A DNA stretch of 64,000 nt from Alistipes timonensis JC136 (GTDB taxonomy: Bacteria; Bacteroidota; Bacteroidia; Bacteroidales; Rikenellaceae): positions 248,001 through 312,000 of the forward strand of contig NZ_FNRI01000002.1 of the NCBI RefSeq assembly GCF_900107675.1. The letters run 5' to 3'. Below are positions 37,125 through 44,824 of the stretch, piece by piece. Each line of letters begins with the position of its first letter. Positions within the stretch are counted from its first letter, which is position 1. A program made the translations under genes and the position numbers. The notes below the pieces were generated by a model. It made no database searches. It was not told the origin of the DNA and saw only the letters and a list, made by a program, of their open reading frames with translations.

Positions 37125-40007
37125 TCATTTTACGAACAGATTTTCAGCGGGAATCGGCGAGAACGCCTCCTCGCCGGGAGCTTTCCAGCCCCATTGGAGC
37201 TCCTGCCCCTCGTAATCTTCGAAATAGAGCAGTTTGCAAGCATGCAACCCCGCCTCGAGAGCCACGCGCCCGGTGGCCGTGACCGCGGCATGCGAACTGT
37301 CGTTGTCCACGACCTTGCAGCCGTCGATCAACAGCACGCTGCCGTCGTCGCTCCGCGTGAAAAACTCCCAGACTCCCCGCTCGGGAATCCGGATCAGGCC
37401 CTCGAACACATAGCCGAAATGGTCTTCCTGCGGCGCTTCGTCAATCGAAGGAATCGCCATCACGCCCGTAGAGACGAGCGTTCCGCGAGTGATGTCGGCC
37501 ACCTTCGAGAAAGCCCCCTCGTAATAGGCGAACCGGATTCCCGGAACGCTCGCGGCCGCAGCCGCCGGGGAGAGGAAAACAGCCTTTTCGGCCCGCAGCG
37601 TCAGGGTATGGCTGGGTGCGGCTCCCGTTTTGAAGCCTTTGGCGCAAAGTGTCAGCGAACGGTCCACCCGCAGCGGCGTCCGGTAAAGTTCCGAAAGCGA
37701 ATCGGGCTCCGAGCCGTCGAGCGTATAACGGATTTCGGCTCCCGGGGTCGTCGTCGCCAATGCCACGTCGACCGGCTCGGTGAACAGGTTCAACGACTGC
37801 GTCGTATAGGGAACCGACACCGCCTCGCCGCGGGTCAGCGAATAGGGCTGTGCGGCCGGGTCCGACGCCCGGTCGAAGGCCGGCCGGGGAACCATCCCGA
37901 AATGCAGCTCTCCGCCCTCCATCAACTGATCGTAAGTGATGACATTCTTGTCGACCGCCTGCCCGTTGAGCGTCACGCTCCCGACATAACGGTTGCGCCG
38001 CGGCTTGTCGGCCGTCACGGTCAGCGTCCGGCCGTTGGCCAGCCGCACGGTCGCCTTTTCGAACAGCGGCGATGTCAGCACGAATTCATTCGAACCCGGA
38101 CACACCGGATAGAAACCCAGCGAAGAGAAGATATACCAGGCCGACATCTGTCCGCAATCCTCGTTGCCGATGATTCCTCCGGGAGTCGGAGCATACATTT
38201 CATCGAGCAGACGGCGCGTCAACTCCTGCGTCTTCCACGGCTGGCCGGCATAACTGTACAGATAGGCCATGTGATGGCTCGGCTCGTTGCCGTGGGCATA
38301 CTGCCCCATCAGGCCCGTAATATCGACCAGTCCCGCATCCTCATGCGGCGATTCGAGCGTAAAGAGACGGTCCAGCTCCCGGACGAAAGCCTCCCGGCCG
38401 CCGAAAAGCTGTTCCAGGCCGTTCACGTCGTGCGGCGCGAAGAAGCGGTACTGCCACGGCGTAGCCTCGGTATAATCACGCCCGGCCACAAACTCCTCGA
38501 AAGGCTCCGACCAGCCTCCGTCGGCCTGCCGGCCCCGGAAAAAACGGGTCGATCCGTCAAATACGCGGACATAGCTGAGCGCCCGGCGATCGTATTCGCG
38601 GGCCGTTTCGGTTTGCCCCATAGCCTCGGCCATGCGGGCAATGGCCCAGTCGTCATAGGCGTATTCCAGGGTGCAGGAAACCGATTCACGGCGGATGTTC
38701 GACGGGATGAAGCCCTGGGACACGTAGTAATCCGAACCCTTTTTGTTGATATTCGACGAGCGGATCATCGCATCGAGCGCCTTCCCGGCATCGTAACCGC
38801 GAATCCCCTTCAGATAGGCGTCGGCAATGACCGACACGGCGTGATAACCGATCATCGTACCGGTCTCTCCCGAGGCGAGGGGCCAGATCGGCAGTTCACC
38901 CGTTACGTCGTACATATCGAGCATACTCGAAATCATATTGTTCACACGCGCCGTATCGACAAGGGTTTGCAGCGGATGCCATGCCCGGAAGGTATCCCAC
39001 AGCGAGAACGTCGAATAGTATGCGCTGCCGTCGGCGACGCGGGCGATGGTCTGATCGCTCCGGCGATACTCCCCGTTGACATCGCTCATCAGGTTGGGAG
39101 TCAGTTTGGCGTGATACTGCGCCGTATAGAAATTGATCCGCTCGTTGCGGGTGCCGCCTTCGACGACAATGTCGCCGAGCGCATCGCGCCACAGCGCCTC
39201 CGAGCGCGAGCGTACGGCATTGAAATCCAACTCGGGAACCTCGGCGATCCGGTTCTCGCGCGCATTTTCCGCGCTCACGGACGACAGTCCGACTGCGATG
39301 GTCAACGTCTCGAGGTCGGGGGCGAACGTCAGCACGGCCTGCCGGTCTCCGAGCAGCTGCACGTCGGCGAAAGGTTCCGAAAAACGGGCCGAGAAGAAAA
39401 CGTAGTGATCGGAGACCCATCCCTGCGTGCACCGCATGCCCGCGATCTCGTCGGGCGCCGTCTGCCGCAACTCGCGCATGTCGATCTTTTCATCGGTGAT
39501 CGTATGCATCAGGTCGATGACCACCCTCCGCGGTCCGGAGCCGCGGAACGTGTAGCGGTGCACGCCGGTACGGGGCGCCGCCGTGAGTTCGGCCACAAAC
39601 CCCTCTCCGGGCAGTTCGACCGCATAGTAGCCGCACGACGCCCGTTCGCGGTCATGCGAAAAGGCGTAAGGCTGCGGCAGGTACTCGCCGTCGCGCACCA
39701 CTTCGGCCCGGGTGGTGGGATGGAACAGGATGTCGGCCAGGTCGGCGCAGCCCGTTCCGCTCAAATGCGTATGGGAAAAGCCGTCGATCGTCTTATCGTC
39801 GTAATGATAGCCCGCACAGGCGTCCCAATTGTCCGCCCGCGTATCGGGACTGAGCTGCACCATGCCGAATGGGGTCGTGGCGCCGGGATAGGTATGTCCG
39901 TGAAATCCGGTCCCGATGAAGGGATCGACATATTCGAGCGGAGCGGAAGAATGGGAACAGGCGGCGCCCGCAAGCGCTGCAAATCCCAAAATCAAGGTTC
40001 GCATCAT
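37125..40007 (-). CDS. GH92 alpha-mannosidase with CHB_HEX_C and PA14-like tail
   Basis: Calcium-dependent exo-alpha-mannosidase lipoprotein (lipobox GAAC) of 960 residues; plain GH92 proteins have about 750. Family motifs are YVDPFIGTGFHGHTYPGA, PFGMVQLSPDTR, GFSHTHLSGTGC, HGNEPSHHMAYLYSYAGQP and GIIGNEDCGQMSAWYIFSSLGFYP with the catalytic-region Glu. The tail adds a chitobiase-C-like domain (EIRYTLDGSEPDS, about 740-815). Then comes a PA14-like domain (about 820-960) with FEGLIRIPERGVWEFFTRSDDGSVLLIDG. GH92 members cut alpha-1,2, 1,3, 1,4 or 1,6 mannosides, and one characterised member removes mannose linked through phosphate. It is the first gene of the leftward operon, just after a -7 element. 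Confidence 0.96.
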   Translation of the reverse strand: MMRTLILGFAALAGAACSHSSAPLEYVDPFIGTGFHGHTYPGATTPFGMVQLSPDTRADNWDACAGYHYDDKTIDGFSHTHLSGTGCADLADILFHPTTRAEVVRDGEYLPQPYAFSHDRERASCGYYAVELPGEGFVAELTAAPRTGVHRYTFRGSGPRRVVIDLMHTITDEKIDMRELRQTAPDEIAGMRCTQGWVSDHYVFFSARFSEPFADVQLLGDRQAVLTFAPDLETLTIAVGLSSVSAENARENRIAEVPELDFNAVRSRSEALWRDALGDIVVEGGTRNERINFYTAQYHAKLTPNLMSDVNGEYRRSDQTIARVADGSAYYSTFSLWDTFRAWHPLQTLVDTARVNNMISSMLDMYDVTGELPIWPLASGETGTMIGYHAVSVIADAYLKGIRGYDAGKALDAMIRSSNINKKGSDYYVSQGFIPSNIRRESVSCTLEYAYDDWAIARMAEAMGQTETAREYDRRALSYVRVFDGSTRFFRGRQADGGWSEPFEEFVAGRDYTEATPWQYRFFAPHDVNGLEQLFGGREAFVRELDRLFTLESPHEDAGLVDITGLMGQYAHGNEPSHHMAYLYSYAGQPWKTQELTRRLLDEMYAPTPGGIIGNEDCGQMSAWYIFSSLGFYPVCPGSNEFVLTSPLFEKATVRLANGRTLTVTADKPRRNRYVGSVTLNGQAVDKNVITYDQLMEGGELHFGMVPRPAFDRASDPAAQPYSLTRGEAVSVPYTTQSLNLFTEPVDVALATTTPGAEIRYTLDGSEPDSLSELYRTPLRVDRSLTLCAKGFKTGAAPSHTLTLRAEKAVFLSPAAAAASVPGIRFAYYEGAFSKVADITRGTLVSTGVMAIPSIDEAPQEDHFGYVFEGLIRIPERGVWEFFTRSDDGSVLLIDGCKVVDNDSSHAAVTATGRVALEAGLHACKLLYFEDYEGQELQWGWKAPGEEAFSPIPAENLFVK

Positions 40008-40039
40008 GGTCGTTCGGATAGGTTAGAGTTTTATCTATA

Positions 40040-40047
40040 CAAATGTA
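40040..40047 (-). promoter_or_regulatory. -7 element for the GH92 operon
   Basis: The minus strand reads TACATTTG, a perfect TAnnTTTG match, 32 bases before the GH92 start. A TTG lies 15 bases upstream, closer than the usual 19-21, so the -33 element is weak. The promoter may need an activator, for which the adjacent XylR-like gene is the obvious candidate. Confidence 0.65.
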
Positions 40048-40187
40048 ATAAGGCCGCTGCCGCAACCGACGGCGATTTACGCTTTTGCTTCCTCATTTCC
40101 CGCAGACATTGCACCGAAGAGCACCGAACCGCAAAAAATTGCGGACAAAAAAGCGGACCGGACAGTGTCGTTTCTGCAAAAAAAAGC

Positions 40188-40195
40188 TATCTTTA
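40188..40195 (+). promoter_or_regulatory. Weak -7-like element before the XylR-like gene
   Basis: TATCTTTA differs from TAnnTTTG only in the last base and lies 20 bases before the ATG at 40216. No -33 element is clear. Confidence 0.35.
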
Positions 40196-40215
40196 TCCAA
40201 TAAAAATTTTCCAGA

Positions 40216-41393
40216 ATGGCACGTATCATCTTTCTGACGGACTTCTCCGAGGCCTACGCCCGGGGGCTTCTGCTGGGTATAGCACGTTACGCCCATGACT
40301 CCGGACAAGCCTGGAGCCTCTGCCGGCTCCCCCTCTCCATCCGCGACAAGTCCGGCATCGAGGCTGTGATCGACTGGGCACAGCGCACACGTGCCGACGC
40401 CGTCATCGGACAATTCTACAACACGGACAACGTCGAGCTCTTCGCCCGCAACGGCATCATCGCCGTCGCCCAGGATTTCAAAACCCGCTTTTCGACCATT
40501 CCCAATATCACGGGCCCCCACTACCGGGCCGGACAGATGGGCGCGGAATACTTCCTGAAAAAAGGATTCCGCCATTTCGCGTTCTACGGGACCCGCGGAA
40601 TCGTATGGTCCGACGAACGCTACCAGGGTTTCCGCGACACGATCCGGCAGGCCAATCCCGACTTCTCCTTCTCCGAGTTGCAGAATACGTCGCAGACAGA
40701 CCTGTGGCTCTACGATCCGATCCAGCTGACCACCTGGCTGCAATCGCTGCCCAAGCCGGTTGCAATCATGGCTTGCGACGACAATCAGGCCTACCATATA
40801 ACGGAGGCCTGCCAGCGCGCCGAGGGGGGGGGAATTTACGCATCCCGGACGACATTGCCGTACTCGGCGTAGACAACGACGAAACCATCTGCCGCCTCTC
40901 GGCCCCGAATCTCTCGTCGCTTAACCAAAACATCGAACAGGGCGGATACGACGTGGCCCGCCTGATCGACCGGATCATCCGCGACCCGGAGGCCGAGCGG
41001 GAGGATGTCATGGTATGGCCGACACACATCGTGACCCGTCAGTCGACGGACATCTACGCCAACAACGATCCGCACATCGCCGAGGTGCTGAAATACATCC
41101 ACGAAAACATCAGCCAGAAGATTTCGGTCGACGATCTGGTTTCGCTCGTACCGCTTTCGCGCCGCCTTTTGGAAACCCGGTTCAAAAGGAGCATGAGCAC
41201 CTCGATCTACGACTACATCATCCAGGTCCGTATCGAAAAGATGACCCAATTGCTGAGCGAAGGGATGAGCGTCTCGGAAGCCGCCGTCGAACTGGGATTC
41301 TCCGACATCAAAAACGTCTCGCGCTCGTTCAAACAACTCAAAGGCATAACCCCGTCGGAATACCGGCAACAGGTCATACAGGGCAAATTCTGA
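40216..41393 (+). pseudogene. XylR-like regulator (sugar-binding plus AraC domain), frameshifted
   Basis: The regulator has a LacI-like periplasmic-binding domain at the N-terminus and an AraC-type DNA-binding domain at the C-terminus, the layout of E. coli XylR. The first frame (40216-40872) reads FLTDFSEAYARGLLLGIARYAH, NITGPHYRAGQMGAEYFLKKGFRHFAFYG and VAIMACDDNQAYHITEAC, then loses the family pattern. The family sequence continues in the next frame with LRIPDDIAVLGVDNDETICRLS and the AraC part SVSEAAVELGFSDIKNVSRSFKQLKGITPSEYR, ending at 41393. The break lies at nine G at 40824-40832; one more G or two fewer would restore one frame of about 392 residues. As read, the product lacks its DNA-binding half. 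An assembly error, slipped-strand variation or slippage during expression could explain it. Its place between GH92 and GH125 suggests it controls both. Confidence 0.85.
40824..40832 (+). repeat. Run of nine G at the frameshift site
   Basis: Nine consecutive G lie inside the regulator gene exactly where its two frames meet. In the upstream frame the 3' end of the tract reads G_GGG_GGA, which also fits a -1 slippery heptamer pattern. Confidence 0.9.
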
Positions 41394-41463
41394 CCCGCGG
41401 CGAACCTGCGCAAAACGAAGACTCAACTGCGCATATCGGGAGGCACAAGGGAGGGAATCCTAC

Positions 41464-41471
41464 TATTTTTG
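41464..41471 (+). promoter_or_regulatory. -7 element for the GH125 gene
   Basis: TATTTTTG is a perfect match to TAnnTTTG. An in-frame TTG at 41469 lies within it, so the true start is the ATG at 41493. No -33 element is visible, which suggests an activated promoter. Confidence 0.65.
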
Positions 41472-41492
41472 CAGAAACCAATACGCAAACCC

Positions 41493-42911
41493 ATGAAAAA
41501 ACTGCTTCTTCTGTTACTGGCTATGCCCGCCGCGGCCGCCGTCAGCGCTTCCGGTCCCGATTACGGAAGATCCGCCCGTCCGGAAGTCTCGGAGCGGCTC
41601 TTTACCTCACAGGCCGTCGAACGGCAGATCGAGCGCATCCGGCAGACAGTCACGGTTTCCAAGCTGGTCCGAATGTTCGAAAACTGCTTCCCCAATACGC
41701 TCGACACCACTGTCCACTATCGCAAGGATGAGGACGGAGAGGACGACACCTTTATATATACGGGCGATATTCACGCCATGTGGCTGCGTGATTCGGGGGC
41801 GCAGGTGTGGCCCTACCTCCCGCTGGCGCGCGAAGACGAAGCCCTGCGCCGCCTGATCCGGGGCGTCGTCCGCCGCCAATTGAAATGCCTGCTGACAGAC
41901 CCTTACGCCAATGCCTTCAACGACGGCCCCACCGGAACCGGCTGGCAGGACGACTGGACGGAGATGAAGCCCGAACTGCATGAACGCAAGTGGGAACTGG
42001 ACTCCCCGTGCTACGTCATCCGGCTGGCTTACGGTTATTGGAAGACCACGGACGACGCCTCGGTGTTCGACGAACGGTGGACCGAGGCCATGCGTCTCGT
42101 ACTGAAAACCCTGCGCGACCAGCAGCGCCGCGAAGGACCCGGACCGTATACATTCCAACGCGTGACCGAAGATGCCCTGGACACCCAACTCAAAAACGGA
42201 TACGGCCATCCGGCAAAACCCGTCGGACTCATCGCCTCTTCGTTCCGGCCTTCGGACGACGCCACGACCTTTCCGTTCCTGATCCCGTCGAATTTTTTCG
42301 CCGTCTCATCGCTGCGCAAGGCTGCGGAGATTCTGCGCACGGTAAACCGCGACGAAACGCTGGCCGACGCATACGAAACGCTCGCCGCCGAAGTCGCCGA
42401 GGCGCTGAAAGAACACGCCGTCTACGATCATCCGCAGTTCGGAAAGATCTACGCTTTCGAGGTCGACGGCTTCGGCAACCGCCTGCTGATGGACGACGCC
42501 AACGTTCCCAGCCTGCTGGCCATGGCCTATCTGGGGGACGTTCCGCAGGATGATCCCGTCTACCAGAATACGCGGCGTTTCGTATGGAGCGAATCGAATC
42601 CCTATTTTTTCCGGGGTACAGCGGCCGAAGGAATCGGCGGCCCGCATATCGGCGCCGACATGATCTGGCCCATGAGCCTGATCATGCGTGCCCTGACCAG
42701 CGATGACGACGCGGAGATCAGACGATGCGTCGAGACGCTCGTCAACACCGACGGGGGAACCGGATTCATGCACGAATCGTTTCACAAGGACGATCCGTCG
42801 AAATTCACCCGTCCCTGGTTCGCCTGGGCCAACACGCTTTTCGGCGAACTGATCCTCCGGCTGGCCGACGAGGGCAAAACCGACCTGCTGAACAGCATCG
42901 AAGTCCGTTGA
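41493..42911 (+). CDS. GH125 exo-alpha-1,6-mannosidase
   Basis: A 472-residue (alpha/alpha)6-barrel enzyme that removes terminal alpha-1,6-linked mannose. Family motifs are GDIHAMWLRDSGAQVWPYLP, NAFNDGPTGTGWQDDWTEMKPELHE in part, RPSDDATTFPFLIPSNFFA, LLMDDANVPSLLAMAYLGD, GGPHIGADMIWPMSLIMRALTS and FAWANTLFGELILRL. The ATG at 41493 gives a signal peptide (MKKLLLLLLAMPAAAAVSA). GH125 and GH92 are partners in breaking down yeast mannan and high-mannose N-glycans, which supports the mannose reading of this region. It is transcribed away from the GH92 operon, with the XylR-like gene between them, and ends at a perfect palindrome terminator. Confidence 0.96.
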   Translation: MKKLLLLLLAMPAAAAVSASGPDYGRSARPEVSERLFTSQAVERQIERIRQTVTVSKLVRMFENCFPNTLDTTVHYRKDEDGEDDTFIYTGDIHAMWLRDSGAQVWPYLPLAREDEALRRLIRGVVRRQLKCLLTDPYANAFNDGPTGTGWQDDWTEMKPELHERKWELDSPCYVIRLAYGYWKTTDDASVFDERWTEAMRLVLKTLRDQQRREGPGPYTFQRVTEDALDTQLKNGYGHPAKPVGLIASSFRPSDDATTFPFLIPSNFFAVSSLRKAAEILRTVNRDETLADAYETLAAEVAEALKEHAVYDHPQFGKIYAFEVDGFGNRLLMDDANVPSLLAMAYLGDVPQDDPVYQNTRRFVWSESNPYFFRGTAAEGIGGPHIGADMIWPMSLIMRALTSDDDAEIRRCVETLVNTDGGTGFMHESFHKDDPSKFTRPWFAWANTLFGELILRLADEGKTDLLNSIEVR

Positions 42912-42950
42912 AAAAATACCGGGACTACCCAAAAACGGACCTCCGGGGCA

Positions 42951-42998
42951 ACAAAGAAGCGACGGGCTGATTAATTAATCAGCCCGTCGCTTCTTTGT
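42951..42998. terminator. Perfect 48-base palindromic bidirectional terminator
   Basis: Bases 42951-42974 are exactly complementary to 42975-42998, with a GC-rich stem and AAAG/CTTT ends. It lies between the convergent GH125 and ahcY genes and has A-rich and T-rich flanks suited to stopping both. Confidence 0.9.
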
Positions 42999-43044
42999 AA
43001 TCCCACACTCCGCGGAGCCGGGGATTTTCTTATTCGCAATGCCG

Positions 43045-44454
43045 TCAATAGCGGTAATGCTCGGCCTTGTAGGGTCCGTTCTCGGGAACGCCGATGTAGT
43101 CGGCCTGCCTGGGGGTCAGGTGCGTAAGTTCGACCCCGAGGTTATCCAGATGCAGGCGTGCAACCTCTTCGTCGAGGTGCTTCGGCAGGCGGTAAACACC
43201 AATCTCGAGATTCTTCTGCCACAGCTCCATCTGCGCGAGGCACTGGTTGGTGAACGAATTGGACATCACGAACGAGGGGTGTCCCGTGGCGCATCCGAGA
43301 TTCACCAGACGGCCTTCCGCCAGAATGAAGATCGAGTGTCCGTCGGGGAAAGTGAACTTGTCGACCTGCGGTTTGATGTTCATCCGCACGGCCGCCGATT
43401 TCTCGAGGCGCGCCATCTGGATTTCATTGTCGAAATGGCCGATGTTGCAGACGATGGCCTGATCGCGCATCTTCTCCATGTGCTCCAGCGTGATGATGTC
43501 GCAGTTGCCGGTGCAGGTGACGTAGATATTGCCCTCGGCGAGCGCACTCTCCACGGTCTTCACCTCGAAGCCCTCCATCGCGGCCTGCAGGGCGCAGATG
43601 GGGTCGATCTCCGTGACGATCACCCGGGCGCCGTAGGAGCGCATCGAACGGGCGCAGCCCTTGCCCACGTCGCCGTAACCGCACACGACGACCACCTTGC
43701 CGGCGATCATCACGTCCGTGGCGCGCTTAATGCCGTCGGCCAGCGACTCGCGGCAGCCGTAGAGGTTGTCGAACTTCGACTTGGTGCACGAGTCGTTGAC
43801 GTTGATGGCCGGAACGAGCAGTTCGCCCGCCTCCATCATCTGATAGAGGCGGTGTACGCCCGTGGTGGTCTCCTCGCTGACGCCCTTCCACTCGGCTACC
43901 GTGCGGTGCCATTTTTCGGGGTCTTCGGCCAGAATCCGTTTCAGCGTGTCGAGGATCACCTCTTCCTCGTAGGACGAGGGCTCGTAATCGAGCGACGAAG
44001 CATCGTTTTCGGCCTTATAGCCCTTGTGGATCAACAGCGTGGCATCGCCGCCGTCGTCCACGATCAGCTGCGGGCCCTTGCCGCCGGGGAACGAAAGCGC
44101 CATGGCGGTGCACCACCAGTACTCGGGCAGCGTCTCGCCCTTCCACGCGAAAACCGGAACGCCCGCAGCGGCGATGGCGGCAGCGGCATGATCCTGCGTC
44201 GAAAAGATGTTGCACGAGCACCAGCGCACGTCGGCGCCCAGCTCCACGAGGGTCTCGATCAGCACAGCCGTCTGGATGGTCATGTGCAGGGACCCCATCA
44301 CACGCACGCCTTTCAGCGGCTTTTCAGGGCCGTATTTGCGGCGCACGGCCATCAGGCCCGGCATTTCGTGCTCGGAAATCTCGATCTCCTTACGGCCCCA
44401 CTCGGCCAGCGACATGTCGGCGACCTTGTAGGGAAGTGTCAAATCCAAATACAT
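43045..44454 (-). CDS. ahcY: Adenosylhomocysteinase
   Basis: Splits S-adenosylhomocysteine into homocysteine and adenosine and keeps methylation reactions running. The protein of 469 residues uses bound NAD through GYGDVGKGCA. Other landmarks are LHMTIQTAVLIETL, WCSCNIFSTQDHAAAAIA, NDSCTKSKFDNLYGCRESL, CTGNCDIITLEHM, ATGHPSFVMSNSFTNQ and the C-terminal YKAEHYRY that closes the active site. It is the last gene of a seven-gene leftward operon that begins with rsfS, 4 bases after the riboflavin kinase gene. Confidence 0.98.
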   Translation of the reverse strand: MYLDLTLPYKVADMSLAEWGRKEIEISEHEMPGLMAVRRKYGPEKPLKGVRVMGSLHMTIQTAVLIETLVELGADVRWCSCNIFSTQDHAAAAIAAAGVPVFAWKGETLPEYWWCTAMALSFPGGKGPQLIVDDGGDATLLIHKGYKAENDASSLDYEPSSYEEEVILDTLKRILAEDPEKWHRTVAEWKGVSEETTTGVHRLYQMMEAGELLVPAINVNDSCTKSKFDNLYGCRESLADGIKRATDVMIAGKVVVVCGYGDVGKGCARSMRSYGARVIVTEIDPICALQAAMEGFEVKTVESALAEGNIYVTCTGNCDIITLEHMEKMRDQAIVCNIGHFDNEIQMARLEKSAAVRMNIKPQVDKFTFPDGHSIFILAEGRLVNLGCATGHPSFVMSNSFTNQCLAQMELWQKNLEIGVYRLPKHLDEEVARLHLDNLGVELTHLTPRQADYIGVPENGPYKAEHYRY

Positions 44455-44458
44455 ATTC

Positions 44459-44824
44459 CTATCTGTTTTTTAAAATATATTCCTTGTCCCTGGCGATCTG
44501 CTCCCGCAGCTCCTCCACCGTGGCGAACTTACGTTCGTCACGAATCTTTTCGAGCAGTTCGACGCGCAGCAGCCGGCCGTACAGTTCACCCCCGAAATCG
44601 AAAATGTGAGTTTCCAGACGCCGCTCGACGCCCCCGACCGAGGGGTTGCGCCCCAGGTTCGACATGGCGTCGTAAGTCCGTCCCCCGACCTCGGCCCGCG
44701 AACGGTAGACCCCGTCGGCGGCCGTGACCGTCTCCGGAACGGCCAGATTGGCCGTCGGAAATCCCAGCTCACGTCCCAACCGGCGTCCGTGCTCCACTAC
44801 GCCTTCGATCAGAATTCGTTCCAT
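44459..44824 (-). CDS. Stand-alone riboflavin kinase domain
   Basis: Phosphorylates riboflavin to FMN. At 121 residues it matches only the C-terminal half of bifunctional RibF. Motifs are the nucleotide and flavin site GRELGFPTANL (GFPTAN at 21-26), SNLGRNPSVGG and the catalytic-region Glu71 in ETHIFDF. The FAD synthetase half is absent and no trace of it lies nearby, so this is not a local truncation. The start overlaps the stop of the AI-2E family gene by one base (TGATG), which indicates translational coupling. Whether a full RibF exists elsewhere in the genome cannot be seen here. Confidence 0.88.
   Translation of the reverse strand: MERILIEGVVEHGRRLGRELGFPTANLAVPETVTAADGVYRSRAEVGGRTYDAMSNLGRNPSVGGVERRLETHIFDFGGELYGRLLRVELLEKIRDERKFATVEELREQIARDKEYILKNR

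Noticed and set aside
31730..37282. A 1,850-codon open frame on the + strand across five minus-strand enzyme genes
   Set aside because: It lies opposite genes with clear catalytic motifs and its translation shows no domain. Long antisense frames are common in GC-rich DNA with strong codon bias.
37044..40298. A 1,084-codon + strand frame opposite GH92
   Set aside because: It is a shadow of GH92 and covers the promoter region; no motif supports it.
41469..41492. Upstream TTG start for GH125
   Set aside because: It overlaps the -7 element TATTTTTG; the ATG at 41493 gives a proper signal peptide.
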